Shown here: positions 1 through 12,866 of the stretch, piece by piece
Position numbering within the stretch: position 1 is the stretch's first letter
Layout of the letters: every line of letters starts with the position of its first letter
NCBI GenBank assembly: GCA_000181795.3
Contig: CM012954.1
Span: forward strand, 15,692,943-15,756,942
Length of the DNA: 64,000 nucleotides
From: Trichinella spiralis
Lineage: Eukaryota > Nematoda > Enoplea > Trichinellida > Trichinellidae
Reading direction: 5' to 3'
Translations under genes and position numbers: made by a program
The notes under the pieces: generated by a model
What the model was told of the DNA's origin: nothing
The model's input: the letters and a program-made list of their open reading frames with translations, nothing else
Database searches by the model: none

Positions 1-43
1 TGTTTTTTAATTTTTTTATGAAACAACCATGAAAACTGCTTAC

Positions 44-3000
44 CTGGATATTTGGCTCCACGACAGCGTACAACGAAGAAAATAGCCAACAAAATGAATA
101 TCAAAAACAAAATGGCCACCAAAACAGCAATGAGCCATGCGGCGAGTGATCCGTTGCCTAGAGAATAGAAAAAGCAAAGCAAAAACAATGTTCAATCCAA
201 TAAAAAATACATAAAATGCAAAACGTTTTTTTTTTAATTTTTCACCTCGTCCAAGAGTTGACATGTAGTAGACAGGAGATTCGGTCTCCAAACCTCCTTG
301 CTCTGTTTCAACTACGCTTACAGATTTCACTTCGTATACAGTGCCAGGGTAGAGATCGTCCAAAGTGACCGAAAAGTTATTTCCATCTGGAAACGCTTCT
401 TCCCACTGATCCGTTCCTGAAAAATAAAACACAACACATTGCATCATCATCATCATCATCTGGCAAGGCTTGCAAATTTTCTTTCGCTATTCCCGATAAA
501 TTGTAAAGCCGCATGAACAACAACTGTGCACTTTTCTATAAACCCCTTTCAATGACGGAATTGCTCTTAATTCCACCACTGAACACAGGAAACGAAAACT
601 TTCTGCCCCTCTAAGTGATATATATATATATATATATATATCAGTTTATTTTTATACAACTTCTACATTTCAAAGCAAAACTTTTTTTTAAAAAAAGCTT
701 AATTTAAAGCTATAAATTGCAAATCAATTTCAGTTTTGTTCTGTAACATCAACAACAACAACAACAATATCCACAACAATTGCTATTACCTTTCATTCGA
801 TATTTGAAGAAAAATTTGTCACCAACTGGAGTCGGGTTTGCCGCATCGTAACTACCCGGTATCCATGATATGTTAATCTGATTTTCTCCAACGCCCAATT
901 CTGCCAACGACGGCTGCGACGGTGACACTAAAACAATTGCATAAATGAGAAAATTTATTATGCACATGTATATTGATTGAATAAAGGAAAGAAAAAAGAA
1001 TTATCATTGCAATGTATAATTTGGAAGAAAAATTTTCTGTTTGAAAAAATCACCTCGTACAGAAGATTGATTGTTATGCTTGTTTGTTGACAGTTGGGTA
1101 GTGATCGTTGCCAACAGAAGAAATGTGGAAAACCAAATTACAAAATTACAATGATATCCCATCGATTCAATGAAAGCAGAAAAGCAAATAAGAACGAGTG
1201 CAGAGCAGAAGAAGAGTGAAGCTTGCTATTGAGCTTCGTGACAAGCTCTCTCAGCTGATTTTAAAATGCGTCAAAGCCAACGGGGTGGCCGCAGCAGCAA
1301 CAGCGGCGAAGCAACAGCAATGGCAATGACGGTGGCAAACGACTGACTACTTACTACTGACTGACTCATTCTCGATAGCATCGCCTATCACTAAGAACAA
1401 CATGCCAATAACGTCGAAACGCCTCATCTGAACAACTTGAACAAGCAATTTCAAGTTAACTAAATGAAAATCCCACTAGTCGGCTTCAAGATTCACTATT
1501 AAAAACACACATACACAAAGATATATACACACACGTAGATATAATAATATGTAGTATATAATAAACAAAGGTATAGTTTTCAAAATCAATTACAAATTGA
1601 AGTTCAGGTAAATAAGGCAACTGCTGTTCTCTCTTCTTCACATTCAATAAGAATATATATACATATCAACCACAGCAGATTACCACTTTTAATCAATTTC
1701 CCGCCTTGTTTTCATTAGAAGATAAAATCTCAGACATATCCCATTTAGAAGTTATTTTAAAATACATTCCACTTCAGCAGAAATAATAAATAATACTAAT
1801 AATTTTGAAATTACAATTTTTCATAAATATAATGAAAACTGAACAAAATAAATAAACAAACCATTGCCACGTCACCACCATCATCCTCAATCAGATCAAC
1901 AACAGTCAAACGGATAAAAACTTTTACCATTAGATAAAATTATCGAAAACAGCTTTTACTACTTATAAGAAAAACAGAACTACAAAGAATTACAATGTTT
2001 TAAGAGAATGAATCTTCTCAGGCAGGAAAAATCATTGACTAAGAGGGTAAAATGCAATCAAATTGAGTAAATCGAAAGAAATGCTACATTTAGCATTTGA
2101 AAATTCATTTTGCTTCTTCGCCTGCACGATCAACAACAAAATCGTTGATGATTTGATTAAGTATAAGATAGCAATGAAAATGTGCAAAATTCAGCTTATC
2201 AAATTTCCATCACAATGACAAACTCTGCAACTGCTACGTTTTATTTTCCACTGTTTTTTTTCATAGATGTATTTCAAAATAAAAAATTTCTACACTATTG
2301 CCATCATCGTCAGTTTTTCATATTTGTATAAAATCATCAAACACTGATGATACATCAAACAAACATATACATACATACATACATGCATTCAAACAACAAT
2401 AGTTTTGTTGAAAATGCATGTGTGCGCGCGCAAACATGCTCATAATAAATGCACCAATTCGTTTTTCTTTATCGATTTCAAACGTCGTCGTCTACTGACT
2501 GACGCTTTAAATATTTTTAGCATACAAATCACACACACACCATAACTCGCTGACTTTAGCGTCTCAACCTGGTTTAACTTAGCCAAGCAAATGCGAATGC
2601 AAATGCAAATGCAAATGGAAAAGAAATCGATAACTATGCTACACCGATTCGATTGCAAACATCTTGCAGTTTCAATTGTCAGCTAACTACCTGAAGTGCA
2701 CCTCAAATTGTCATCCTCGTTATTATGCTAATTATATATATATATCAATAAAATCTCACTGAAAAAGTAAAAAATTGATTTCCCCTCATATTGTGATTCA
2801 GCACGACAATCGCAGCTTCATCTGTTAAAATTATTTCAAAAAACAACAACGTTTACATACCTTTGTTGATATCTTCAGGGATGGTCTTCACATCCACAGA
2901 ACTTGGGTCACCAAGCCCTGCATTAGTGACTCCACGCATCTCAACACGGTACTCACTTTCCGCTTTCAAGCCGTGAATACGTTCGTGATTCACATCCACA

Positions 3001-6000
3001 TCATACATACGGTACATACAACTTCCATCAGCAAACGATGCGCCACTTTTCGATTCGGAAACTAAACAAATAATAACAGTCAGTCAGTTATAAATAGTTG
3101 AAAATTCACTTTCAGAATAATGCAAAAACTTACGAAGGCAATATGACAAATTGTAACCAATCAGGTGACCATTGTATTCTCGAGGAGGTTTCCAAATGAC
3201 GCCAATTTCACGGTGAGATAATGGAAAAGCGCTCAATGATTGCACTTGCGATGGAACTGAAATGAAAACACATATAAATAAAAAGTATAAAAAAATAACT
3301 TTCTACATGTTTTCGAAAATTTATATTCTTGAAACATTCAGCTTCAAAAATAAAAATTCTTGAATACTAACCTCCTTCCGGCATATCGAAACGTATCCTC
3401 TGACTTGGGGGGCTATCGTAAGCATCATTTGCAGCATATACTTCTGCGTAGTTGACTCGAAACGGTTTCAAATCGTAAACCGTTCCCTGGGATGCTGAAC
3501 TGTCAAACAGTGACTCTTTCTTTACAGGATCTGAACGTTTTCCCGTGTCATGCCAATGAACAATCTAAAACAAGCAAAATTTTAAAGTTCACGTGCGTTT
3601 TTGAACTCTTTTTTTTTGAATTTATCACGCATCTTTAATAATCGGAAATGTAATAAATAAAGAACAATACATTTTTGCAAATAACCCTAGTCGAATGGTC
3701 AACTTGCTTATTTTTAAGCATCGAAATAATAAACAAAATAAACGAACTAATTCCTCTAACTCCTGTAACTTAAATAAATGTCAATTTAAAATAAAATCTA
3801 TTATACATATTTTTTATTAATGATGCATATCGAAATAATATTCAAAAGTCAATATGGAGTCAACTGTATTTTAATGAAAAGCAAGTACTAACAAATTGGA
3901 AACAATTTTCAAATGAAAACAGATTACCGGTTCCACTGTTAGCATATTTTAAATACATCTTTTAGCAAACAGTCATGTTCCGTCTAAATTAAAATGAATT
4001 CTCATTGTGCCTTCATTGATGCTCATGAAAAAGTAAACTGGCAAGCAATTTCGACAACCATTATCAAACAACCGTTTCTTCAATTTAAACCTCGATCGAT
4101 CAACAAAGTATCAAATAACCTCAACTCAATAGAAACCATAAAAACAGACCCTTCTACAAATAATATTAAAACTTACAAATGAAAAAAATAGCAGTCGATT
4201 AGATTCAATTTTAAAAAATATAAATGATGAATTAATTTGTTGTTCATCAATTTGAAAACAATTTCCATTTAATATTATTCTATTACTCATTTTTCATTAG
4301 GATGTTTTCATGATTGATGAAAAACGGTGTAATTTCTCAATTCTGCCCCATTCCCTCCTTTTTTTCTTTGAGCGACTGTTTCTATTTTAGCTGAAACAAT
4401 ACTGTCATACTGAAGAATAAATAAAATCTCAAAATCAAAGAAAATATAATTCGATTCGCTCGCTATTCTACTATTCTCCAATCAGAAGACAGTAGAAAAA
4501 AAAATACTGCAAAATATGCTTCGCACTGAATCGACTATATATCACATACTGCTGCTCACCCATCTCATTAAAGTAGAAAACAAATCAATATGAGTAAATG
4601 AATAGGCGCAAACAAAGAACATCCAATTTTTACCTTGTAGCCCTTGAAGTTACCATGCAACGATGCCGGATCGACTGGATCCCAGGCAAACGTGGCTACG
4701 GTCGGTGCAACGACATTGACCAGTCGAAAGTTTTTCGGCGCTTCATCCGGGTCTGTTTGCAAAATCAAAAAATTACACACAAACAAACAAACACACAATG
4801 ACAGCAAAATATTTTTTTCAAAAAAAAATGCATACATCCTTCGCCAGAATAGCCTCGTACAGTGGCCGGACTGACGGTCGCTTTGCCCAAGGAGTTGGCC
4901 GACTGGACGCGCACATCATACGGTTCATAGGTCGGCTGGTCCGGTACAACAAGCTGACTTTCGTTAGGGTCGGTCACAATGGCAGTTTCCCATCGAGAAT
5001 CGTCATCGTCTGCTCGTTTCATTTCCACGACATAATGAAAATCCGGCCCGTTCCAATCGACCCGCTCCACCGGATCCCAGCTGACCACCAAATTATCCGG
5101 CGAAGTGCCACGCACAACCACATTAGCAGGATTCAGTTCCGGCAACGCGGCCGCAGTTGTGCACTGTGTACTGGCCAAAGATGGGGCACTGTCTCCAACC
5201 TGACAAATAATAATACTTTGATAAAGCGAATGCTTTTCACATAATAATTTCTACTTTACTAACCTCATTTCTGGCAACTGCTCGAAAACTGAAATTTCCC
5301 CACGGATGCAACGGCACAGTAATTGTCCACCAATCTTTGTCGGCCCGGGTGGTCACTGGCACCGGATATATGTGCCATGCATCTGGTTCAGCGTCGTTGC
5401 TGTTGTACTGAACCCAGAACGATTCTACCGGAGCGGCCGTTCGAGGACGATCTCGATGCTGGAAACGTACGGCGGCATTTCGCTCTGAACAAGTCACGCC
5501 GACAAAAAATGGCGGCAATGGAACATCTACAACGCAAAAACACTTCCACTAACGGTAATAGATTACAAACGTACAAGCAACACAAGTGTGCTTTCTACAA
5601 AAAAAATACACACCTTTGACAAGAATGGTCGCCACGCGTTCAGCTTTGTCAAGTTTGGTCTCGGCCACGCATGTGTAGTCGGCACTGTCGGATGCTTTGG
5701 GATTTTCAATGATCAAAGTGTAATTTTCATCCACCTTGATGTGGGGCTGCAGATTGCCCAACGGTATACCGTCAATCAACCATGTGTATTTCACTTTTAA
5801 CAAATTGTCATGATAAGCTTTGCAAGGCAACTGGATGGAATTGCCTGCAGTGACGGTCGTATTTGACGGATATTGAAATAATCTTGTAGGATCTGTAAAT
5901 AAATTTTCATAAAAAATTATTTTTTTAATTTAATAAATCAACTATAAACAATTCATTTAAAAAACTGAATAAGACAAAGCAACAATTATATCATCTGTTC

Positions 6001-9000
6001 ACAACGTATTTTCTTGTTTAGCATGGCAATTCAATAATAATAATTATTATTAGTGGCGGCATACGTATAAAAATTGATAAATGCAACTTTATATTATAAT
6101 GCAAAATTAAATGATGAGGCAAAATGACCCGCAGTTGTCGAGTTGTTTACGGTCAAGCTTGATTTACTTAATCGACCAAACTAGCCAACAAGCAATACTA
6201 TGAATATGATGAGATGATCAGCAAGCAACAGTCTCAGAAATGCCTGCCACATAAATGAATTCCCCACAAAAGAAGCATGCAAGTCCACATGGAAGCCGCT
6301 AACCACACGCTAACCGCAATATCTTCGCGCTAATAAACGTTGTGCGTTTCGTTTATCAATTTATCATTCGAAACGAGCCACACATGAGGCGGCACAGCAT
6401 TCGTCCACTTTAGCCAATAAAATTTATACATGCATGCATGCATACATACACACACATACATGCAGATGCACATGCAAGCACATGACGCATCACAACAACG
6501 CCCTAGACATTTTCCTTTTGAAATTTAAATCGAGCCAAGTGACCAAATTTGTGGTTAACAAATTGATCAATAAAAATAAGCAAATCCCAAATAAGAATTT
6601 CTATTTGCAACCCCATCATCCACAAGTGACATTCAATCATTCGTTATTTACATATACAAATAAACTAACAATAACAAGGTCAAAGTGAGAAAAAATAACA
6701 TTTACAAATAAACCTATTGAAAAAAGCATTATATTAATAGAAATAATGGATATTGTTACTGTTATTATTGTTGTCATTATTTAAGCAAATGATGCGTTTA
6801 ATAAGCAATCAGGGAGTCAGTTAGTCGGCCATTAGGTCGGTCAACTGACCGACCGATCGAGGGTTCAAATTTATTTGCCTATACTCCTCTATAAACGCTA
6901 CAAGCGTTCTATTGTCGATGAACAAAGCATTTACTATTATTATTATTATTTGCACACAGTGTGGTAGGTAGTAATAACAGCAATTGATTGTATGAAGTGG
7001 AATAAATTGGTTGAAGCGAAAATGGAAAATAAAATTTTTCAAATTTCCATTACAAATTCTTGAACAAATCAATAAATACTATTTAAAACATCCGTGGATA
7101 TAATTAAAAATTACATTAATCAAAATAATAATAAATTGCAACTCACCTCGGACAACTAATGAGCCAATTTCGGATGCTTCGCCGTACTTGTTCGAGGCGT
7201 GGCATTCAAAAGAAGCTTCGTGCTTTTTGTCCACCTCGTAAAGAACCAACTCGCTGATTCCTTCGGCATTCAAAGGCGTGTAACGGTACAACGCGCCCGT
7301 CAACACGGGACTGCGCCATTCGATTTTCGGCTTTGGACTACCAAAAACCCTGCATTTGTGAACACTTCGTTGTCCAACAACAGCTTCACGATTTCCAGGT
7401 CCTTCCAAAATTACGGCAGGAAATGCTGAACAATGGATAATATGATTGTGTGATTTGGTTAGATTTTTCATTTTGGAATATTCATCACATATACAAACAA
7501 AGAAATATATATATGTATATATATACTCACAGAGGATGTTCAAATAGAAATTTGCCCATACGTATCCGTAAGCATTTTCGGCTTTGCATTGATAAACTGC
7601 GTTATCACCAGCGCCGTCGGGTGCTTTTCTCAGATTTTGAATGGTCAACACTTCACCGTCAATCGAGTAACGATCGTCGGGTACAATTTCTGAAACCAAT
7701 AAATAAATAATGGGTGGGAAAAAACAATTCATTTTATTTTGTTATCGTACTGTGTCCATTTTTGTAAAAAGTAATGTTCGGTGTTGGCTTTCCGCGTGCA
7801 TTGCAGCGAAATTCCACGCTCTCTCCTTCGGACGAATTCTGACTGGGCGGTGGACCTTCGACCCAATATGGTGCAGCTGTATATGCAAATTATGATAATT
7901 TGAAAAAGCAAATGAACAAACAAACTAACACACCGTGCACGTTGACTTTGAGACGCCGACTCAGTTCTGGCATTGAGGGAAAAAAGCACTCGTAATCGCC
8001 TTCGTCGTGAAAATCCACATCTTGGATGAGAAGGGACTTTTTGAAATCCGTTCCCCAATTTACCCGCCGAGGGTCAATTACACCGTTCACTTTACGCCAC
8101 TCCGGCATCAAATCAGGACTGCAAAAGCATAATATTGTGAGCTATAGCTTCGTATTGCAAAAACAAAAAAACAATAATTCTCACTATCCAGCGTAGATGC
8201 AAAACAATTTGAAACTTCTGCCACGCAAAGCGATCGTCACAGAGGGAGATATGTACTGCTCGGTTGGTGCAACGTGACGAACTATTATATGAAAGCAAAA
8301 AAATATTATGTTATAAAAAAAATTCCAAAATTGACAACACTCTGCATTGAAGTACTCACTGGATTTGCGTTTGTTTTTCAAAATGTTCATTCGAAATTGA
8401 TTGCCAAAATTTGTAATCTTTCAGTTCAGTATTTTCAGCCGTACAAGTGAAATACATGGTTCACTTTCAGCTGATCCGTATAGTTGGCATATTGGATAAA
8501 TATGGTTCCCTGAAAAATAATTGGACAATGCACACTACTGACCGAGTAGAGATGTTGCACATATATTTCATGTACAAGATATTTTTCTGAATTTTTTGAA
8601 AAGAATCTTAAACAAACAAATAAACAACATTACGTGATCGTTGACAGCCACTGACGAGCTGTTGATTGTTTGAAATTTGCTGCCATCGTCACCTTTGAAA
8701 ATCCAAAAAACTCGGGCCGGTGGAACAGAAGGCGGAGGTACGCAACTCTTCTCCAACGGATCCCCGAGTTCCACGTCAATAATTTCCGGCTCTGATTTTG
8801 GAAAATAGCTCATAACTGAAATTAATCGAAAAATAAAATTCAGTATATATTTAAAGAAAAGCTCTATTATTCATTCAAAAGAAAAGATTCAATGAGACAT
8901 AGTGAAAATTTGAAATCAATCTCTCTGCCAGAATGGCTTCCAGTTTCAAAATAGCACTGGAAACCCTTCAGTGAAAAAAAACAAATATATATAATTTGTT

Positions 9001-10666
9001 GCCTCAGACAATGTGGTTCTCGTTTCCTTGCAACTGTTCATTTTTGGAAGTAAAAAATAATTATTAACAAAGATAAAAAAAAAGCTATTTACAACTGCTA
9101 ATAAATGTCTGAAAACCACTTCCATTGACAAAGTGATAATTAAAATGTTTTGTCATTGCACAGCAATTCTACTGAATAAAAATTCACACAAAAGAGACAA
9201 GAAAAAAAACAACCATTAAGCCAAGTAAGCGGCATGGTTTGCTTTTGCGAGTGATTTAAAATTGATTCAGCTTACATGAAAATTGTAAAAATGGAAAAAA
9301 ACTGCTTATACGCAATTTGTACAATAAAAATAAATTGAAGTAATTGAATTTTCATTGAATAAGAAAAAAAAATATACCAATAAATCTCCTTTAAATTACA
9401 TGGCAAGATAATTTATTTTTTTGCAAAGTCAGCTTATTATTGGTTTGCTGATTTTCAAAGAAGCCGCCTTTTTTTCAGGGGGGATGAACAAAAAAGTTAT
9501 CATTATCAAATAAATAAAAATTGCAATCGTATCGAAACATAATAATACTTTGAAAAGCAAAACCTTTTCCTTCCCGTTAGAAATAAAAAAAACAACAATA
9601 ACAACAATTAGCAAATGGAATGATAATTTTTTTAAAGCAAATGAGTAAAAATTAAAAAAAAAATTTTTCTTTTCTCCTGCCAACATTGCTTTTTTATGTA
9701 AGAAAAACGATTTCAAGATGTGGACAGATGTTCAATTGGAGGAAACGCATTATTATAATTAATTAAATTTTCAAAAAGTCGAGAAGAACTTTTGAACAGC
9801 CTATGTGGCTCAACTCGAATAAGCCGAACCGACGTCAGCTGCCCCAATCTCGTATGGCCAAAATAAAGCGTTTGCAAAAAATAGAGGTTAGCATTTTTGA
9901 TCTCATCGCGTGAGCTTCTTTTAAAATTTAAGCTTCAACAAATTCAACACTAATCTCTCGACATTTATTGATCGCCCCCTCCGTCAACCTCAACCGCCGC
10001 CGCCTATGCTTGATCAAAACTGGAACATCTATATTTAAGTGCAACAAAATTGAGCTTCTTCATCCGGAGAGATGAAAATTTGAAATAAAATAAATTCAAA
10101 ATAATGTATAAACAAATAAACAAACAATTTCCCTCATTCCTGACGTATAAAACTTACATGTCCTGCGCAAGACGATCTCACGGTCGTAAGCAGAGCCGTT
10201 GCCATTTTCGGCTATACATTGATAGATGCCTTCGTCTTCAAGACGCAATTTGCTCAAAATAAAAGTCCCTTCTCCAGGTACTGAAGTAGCACGATCGTTC
10301 AGTTCTTCAAAATTCAACGGTACACCATCTTTGAGCCAACGATAGCTGAAATTGGAAATAGCAGGAGTATAATAATTATTTTATTATTTGAACAAAAAAA
10401 TGCAGATCTTTTCCACTGAACTCACCTCACCGAAGGATATCCGCTGGCTTTGCACAAAAATCGCCTCTCTTTCAGATTGATCGTACTTGAACTTTCCTCC
10501 AACATCGCCGAATCCAGTACAAAATACATGATGTTCGGATTGGCCTCATGAATAAATGTAGGTGGGGTTGGAACTGAAAAAAATACGCTGTATTTGCAAC
10601 ATAAAACAAAAATATTTAAAGAAAAAAGCTTACTTCTGCTCAAATCCGGCAATTGACTTGCAATTG
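44..10666 (-). CDS. sax-7/Nrg: L1CAM/neuroglian-family cell adhesion molecule (both ends incomplete)
   Basis: Type I membrane adhesion protein of neurons and epithelia; the family binds ankyrin through its tail. Twenty exons in 5'-3' order: 10666-10634, 10573-10426, 10345-10158 (Ig1); 8815-8634, 8509-8360 (Ig2); 8281-8185, 8118-7934 (Ig3); 7876-7751, 7689-7531 (Ig4); 7425-7147 (Ig5); 5892-5614 (Ig6); 5526-5264, 5199-4836 (FN3-1,2); 4752-4634, 3564-3372 (FN3-3); 3256-3134, 3061-2861 (FN3-4); 927-790, 416-246 (FN3-5); 157-44 (transmembrane helix, then RCRGAKYP, the usual juxtamembrane start of the tail). Ig cysteines appear in YxCxAxN-type motifs (YQCIAEN, YQCKAEN, YTCVAET). About 1170 residues are visible. 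Phase closes at every junction except within exon 8509-8360, where the frame changes twice. The tail lies left of base 1; no signal-peptide exon was found. Confidence 0.93.
618..641. repeat. (AT)12 microsatellite
   Basis: Uninterrupted alternating AT run inside the intron between the last two FN3-5 exons of the L1CAM gene. No function inferred. Confidence 0.9.
928..2860 (-). other. Large L1CAM intron, no coding signal
   Basis: A 1.9-kb intron between FN3-4 and FN3-5 exons. It is AT-rich with short simple repeats (ATATAC, ACATAC runs near 2360-2390) and no reading frame resembling a protein. I see nothing else in it. Confidence 0.6.
8816..10157 (-). other. L1CAM intron between Ig1 and Ig2, no coding signal
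   Basis: A 1.34-kb AT-rich intron with poly-A and poly-T tracts. The open frames in it are low-complexity Phe/Lys/Ile-rich and have no domain features. Smaller empty introns of the same kind lie at 3565-4633 and 5893-7146. Confidence 0.6.
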
Positions 10667-11935
10667 CTAAAATTAAAAGAAAAAAAAGGCATATTTAGTA
10701 AAATAATAAAAATATTAAACAAAAAAAAACACCGTTGAAACACCAATCGAATTTAAGAAATGAGAGAAATTTAATTAAAATTTAAAGAAAGAAATTTCAT
10801 CACACGCAAGGAATGCATGCTACATGCTAATGGAGACTAATCATTAAAAACATCGAAACTTTTAACGCTCTTATAAATGTAATCATAAATCATTATACAT
10901 ATTATTTTGCTTCACTTTAATATTAATTGAATTAATAATTGATTTATTATTTCGAATCATCACTGTGCAAATAAATAAAAGAAAATTTTCGTTAATGTTG
11001 CTACAATTTGAAACTTTTTCTTCAAAATTGTCACAAGCGAGATAGATATATATAACAGCAGCAACTGAAATAATTTTTCTTTCTTTTCTTGAAGAAGAAG
11101 AATAAAATTGACAGATGAATTATGCCCCACCCAAAAATCGGTCCAACTATCATTTTCCAGGCTTGTTCAGGTGATCCTTGAGCTGCAGAATAAATTTTAT
11201 TCATATTCTTTTGTTCTCCCATTCCCTCTCTCTTTATGCATCAATACTAGAACAGTTCCACATGTTTCTTTTTCCAACTGTGTTTCAAAAAAGCAACATA
11301 CCAACAATAAATAATACAATGAATAATACTTTTCAATCAATAATGATACATAAAATAAATAAAATAGGTTGAATAAAACGAATTTAAAAATAAAATTATC
11401 GAAAAAAAAATTCAATTGCTAAATTTTCAATGTCGGATGTTCAACAATACCACAAATGTGGCAAAGCAATGTTTCAAACTGGATTGATTGGGGGAAAAAA
11501 AGGATAATACCAGCTTTCCAGTATTGTAGAAAAAGTGCACTGTAATTAATATTTATTTACCGTAACCTTATCATTATTTAAATACTATATATTATGAGAT
11601 AAAAAGAAAAATGTTAAAATGACCAAAAATCGAAAACATTCAAACAGTGAATTTGGTGATAATGAAAAGGAACAATTTTATGTTAGCCCGTATCGATGAA
11701 ATCAATGACAACGTTCCCAGTGTTGAAAAAAAATTCTCACCCTGCATATTCTGGAAAGAATAATGAAAGAAAGGAAAAAAAGGCCGTTCACATATTTCCT
11801 AATCACTGATCATGATAATACCAAATCAATGAACGGTCGTTCAACGCCGTAATAGAATGAAAATACAAAAAACAAATAAATACAACCCAAAAAAATAATA
11901 ATAATGGTACGAAAATTGCTGACCTGTCTGAGTTA

Positions 11936-12564
11936 NNNNNNNNNNNNNNNNNNNNNNNNNNNNNNNNNNNNNNNNNNNNNNNNNNNNNNNNNNNNNNNNN
12001 NNNNNNNNNNNNNNNNNNNNNNNNNNNNNNNNNNNNNNNNNNNNNNNNNNNNNNNNNNNNNNNNNNNNNNNNNNNNNNNNNNNNNNNNNNNNNNNNNNNN
12101 NNNNNNNNNNNNNNNNNNNNNNNNNNNNNNNNNNNNNNNNNNNNNNNNNNNNNNNNNNNNNNNNNNNNNNNNNNNNNNNNNNNNNNNNNNNNNNNNNNNN
12201 NNNNNNNNNNNNNNNNNNNNNNNNNNNNNNNNNNNNNNNNNNNNNNNNNNNNNNNNNNNNNNNNNNNNNNNNNNNNNNNNNNNNNNNNNNNNNNNNNNNN
12301 NNNNNNNNNNNNNNNNNNNNNNNNNNNNNNNNNNNNNNNNNNNNNNNNNNNNNNNNNNNNNNNNNNNNNNNNNNNNNNNNNNNNNNNNNNNNNNNNNNNN
12401 NNNNNNNNNNNNNNNNNNNNNNNNNNNNNNNNNNNNNNNNNNNNNNNNNNNNNNNNNNNNNNNNNNNNNNNNNNNNNNNNNNNNNNNNNNNNNNNNNNNN
12501 NNNNNNNNNNNNNNNNNNNNNNNNNNNNNNNNNNNNNNNNNNNNNNNNNNNNNNNNNNNNNNNN
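11936..12564. other. Assembly gap (629 N)
   Basis: Run of 629 undetermined bases. It lies upstream of the first visible L1CAM exon on the minus strand and could hide the signal-peptide exon. Open frames predicted across it are artefacts. Confidence 0.99.
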
Positions 12565-12832
12565 ACTCCCATATGTATGTGTATATTGCTTGGAGAACGT
12601 AAAACAAGCATCCCACACGAACGGAACACACAACAAAGAGGCGCTAGAGGCTCGGCTCGGTTTAACGGAACCGCCGTCTTCGATCAATCCAATCTAAGAG
12701 ATGGCTATTGATTTTTTGCGCCATCATTCAAAACTACTACACCAAACGGCGAGGTCGACGTGCGATCAAACTCGCTTTTTAAGTATTCCAAATTAAAAGT
12801 GGGCAACAGTTTGATGTCAATTTATCAACGCG

Positions 12833-12833
12833 A

Positions 12834-12862
<29 letters not shown>
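12833..12862. repeat. (AAT)n microsatellite
   Basis: Ten trinucleotide units of AAT/ATA in the noncoding stretch right of the assembly gap. Confidence 0.9.

Positions 12863-12866
<4 letters not shown>

Noticed and set aside
11736-11745. 10-base microexon candidate for the L1CAM start (minus strand)
   Set aside because: Acceptor, GTGAGA donor and phase fit, but such short matches arise by chance and it would not supply a signal peptide.
11803-12687. Open frames of up to 294 codons across the assembly gap
   Set aside because: They consist almost wholly of undetermined bases.
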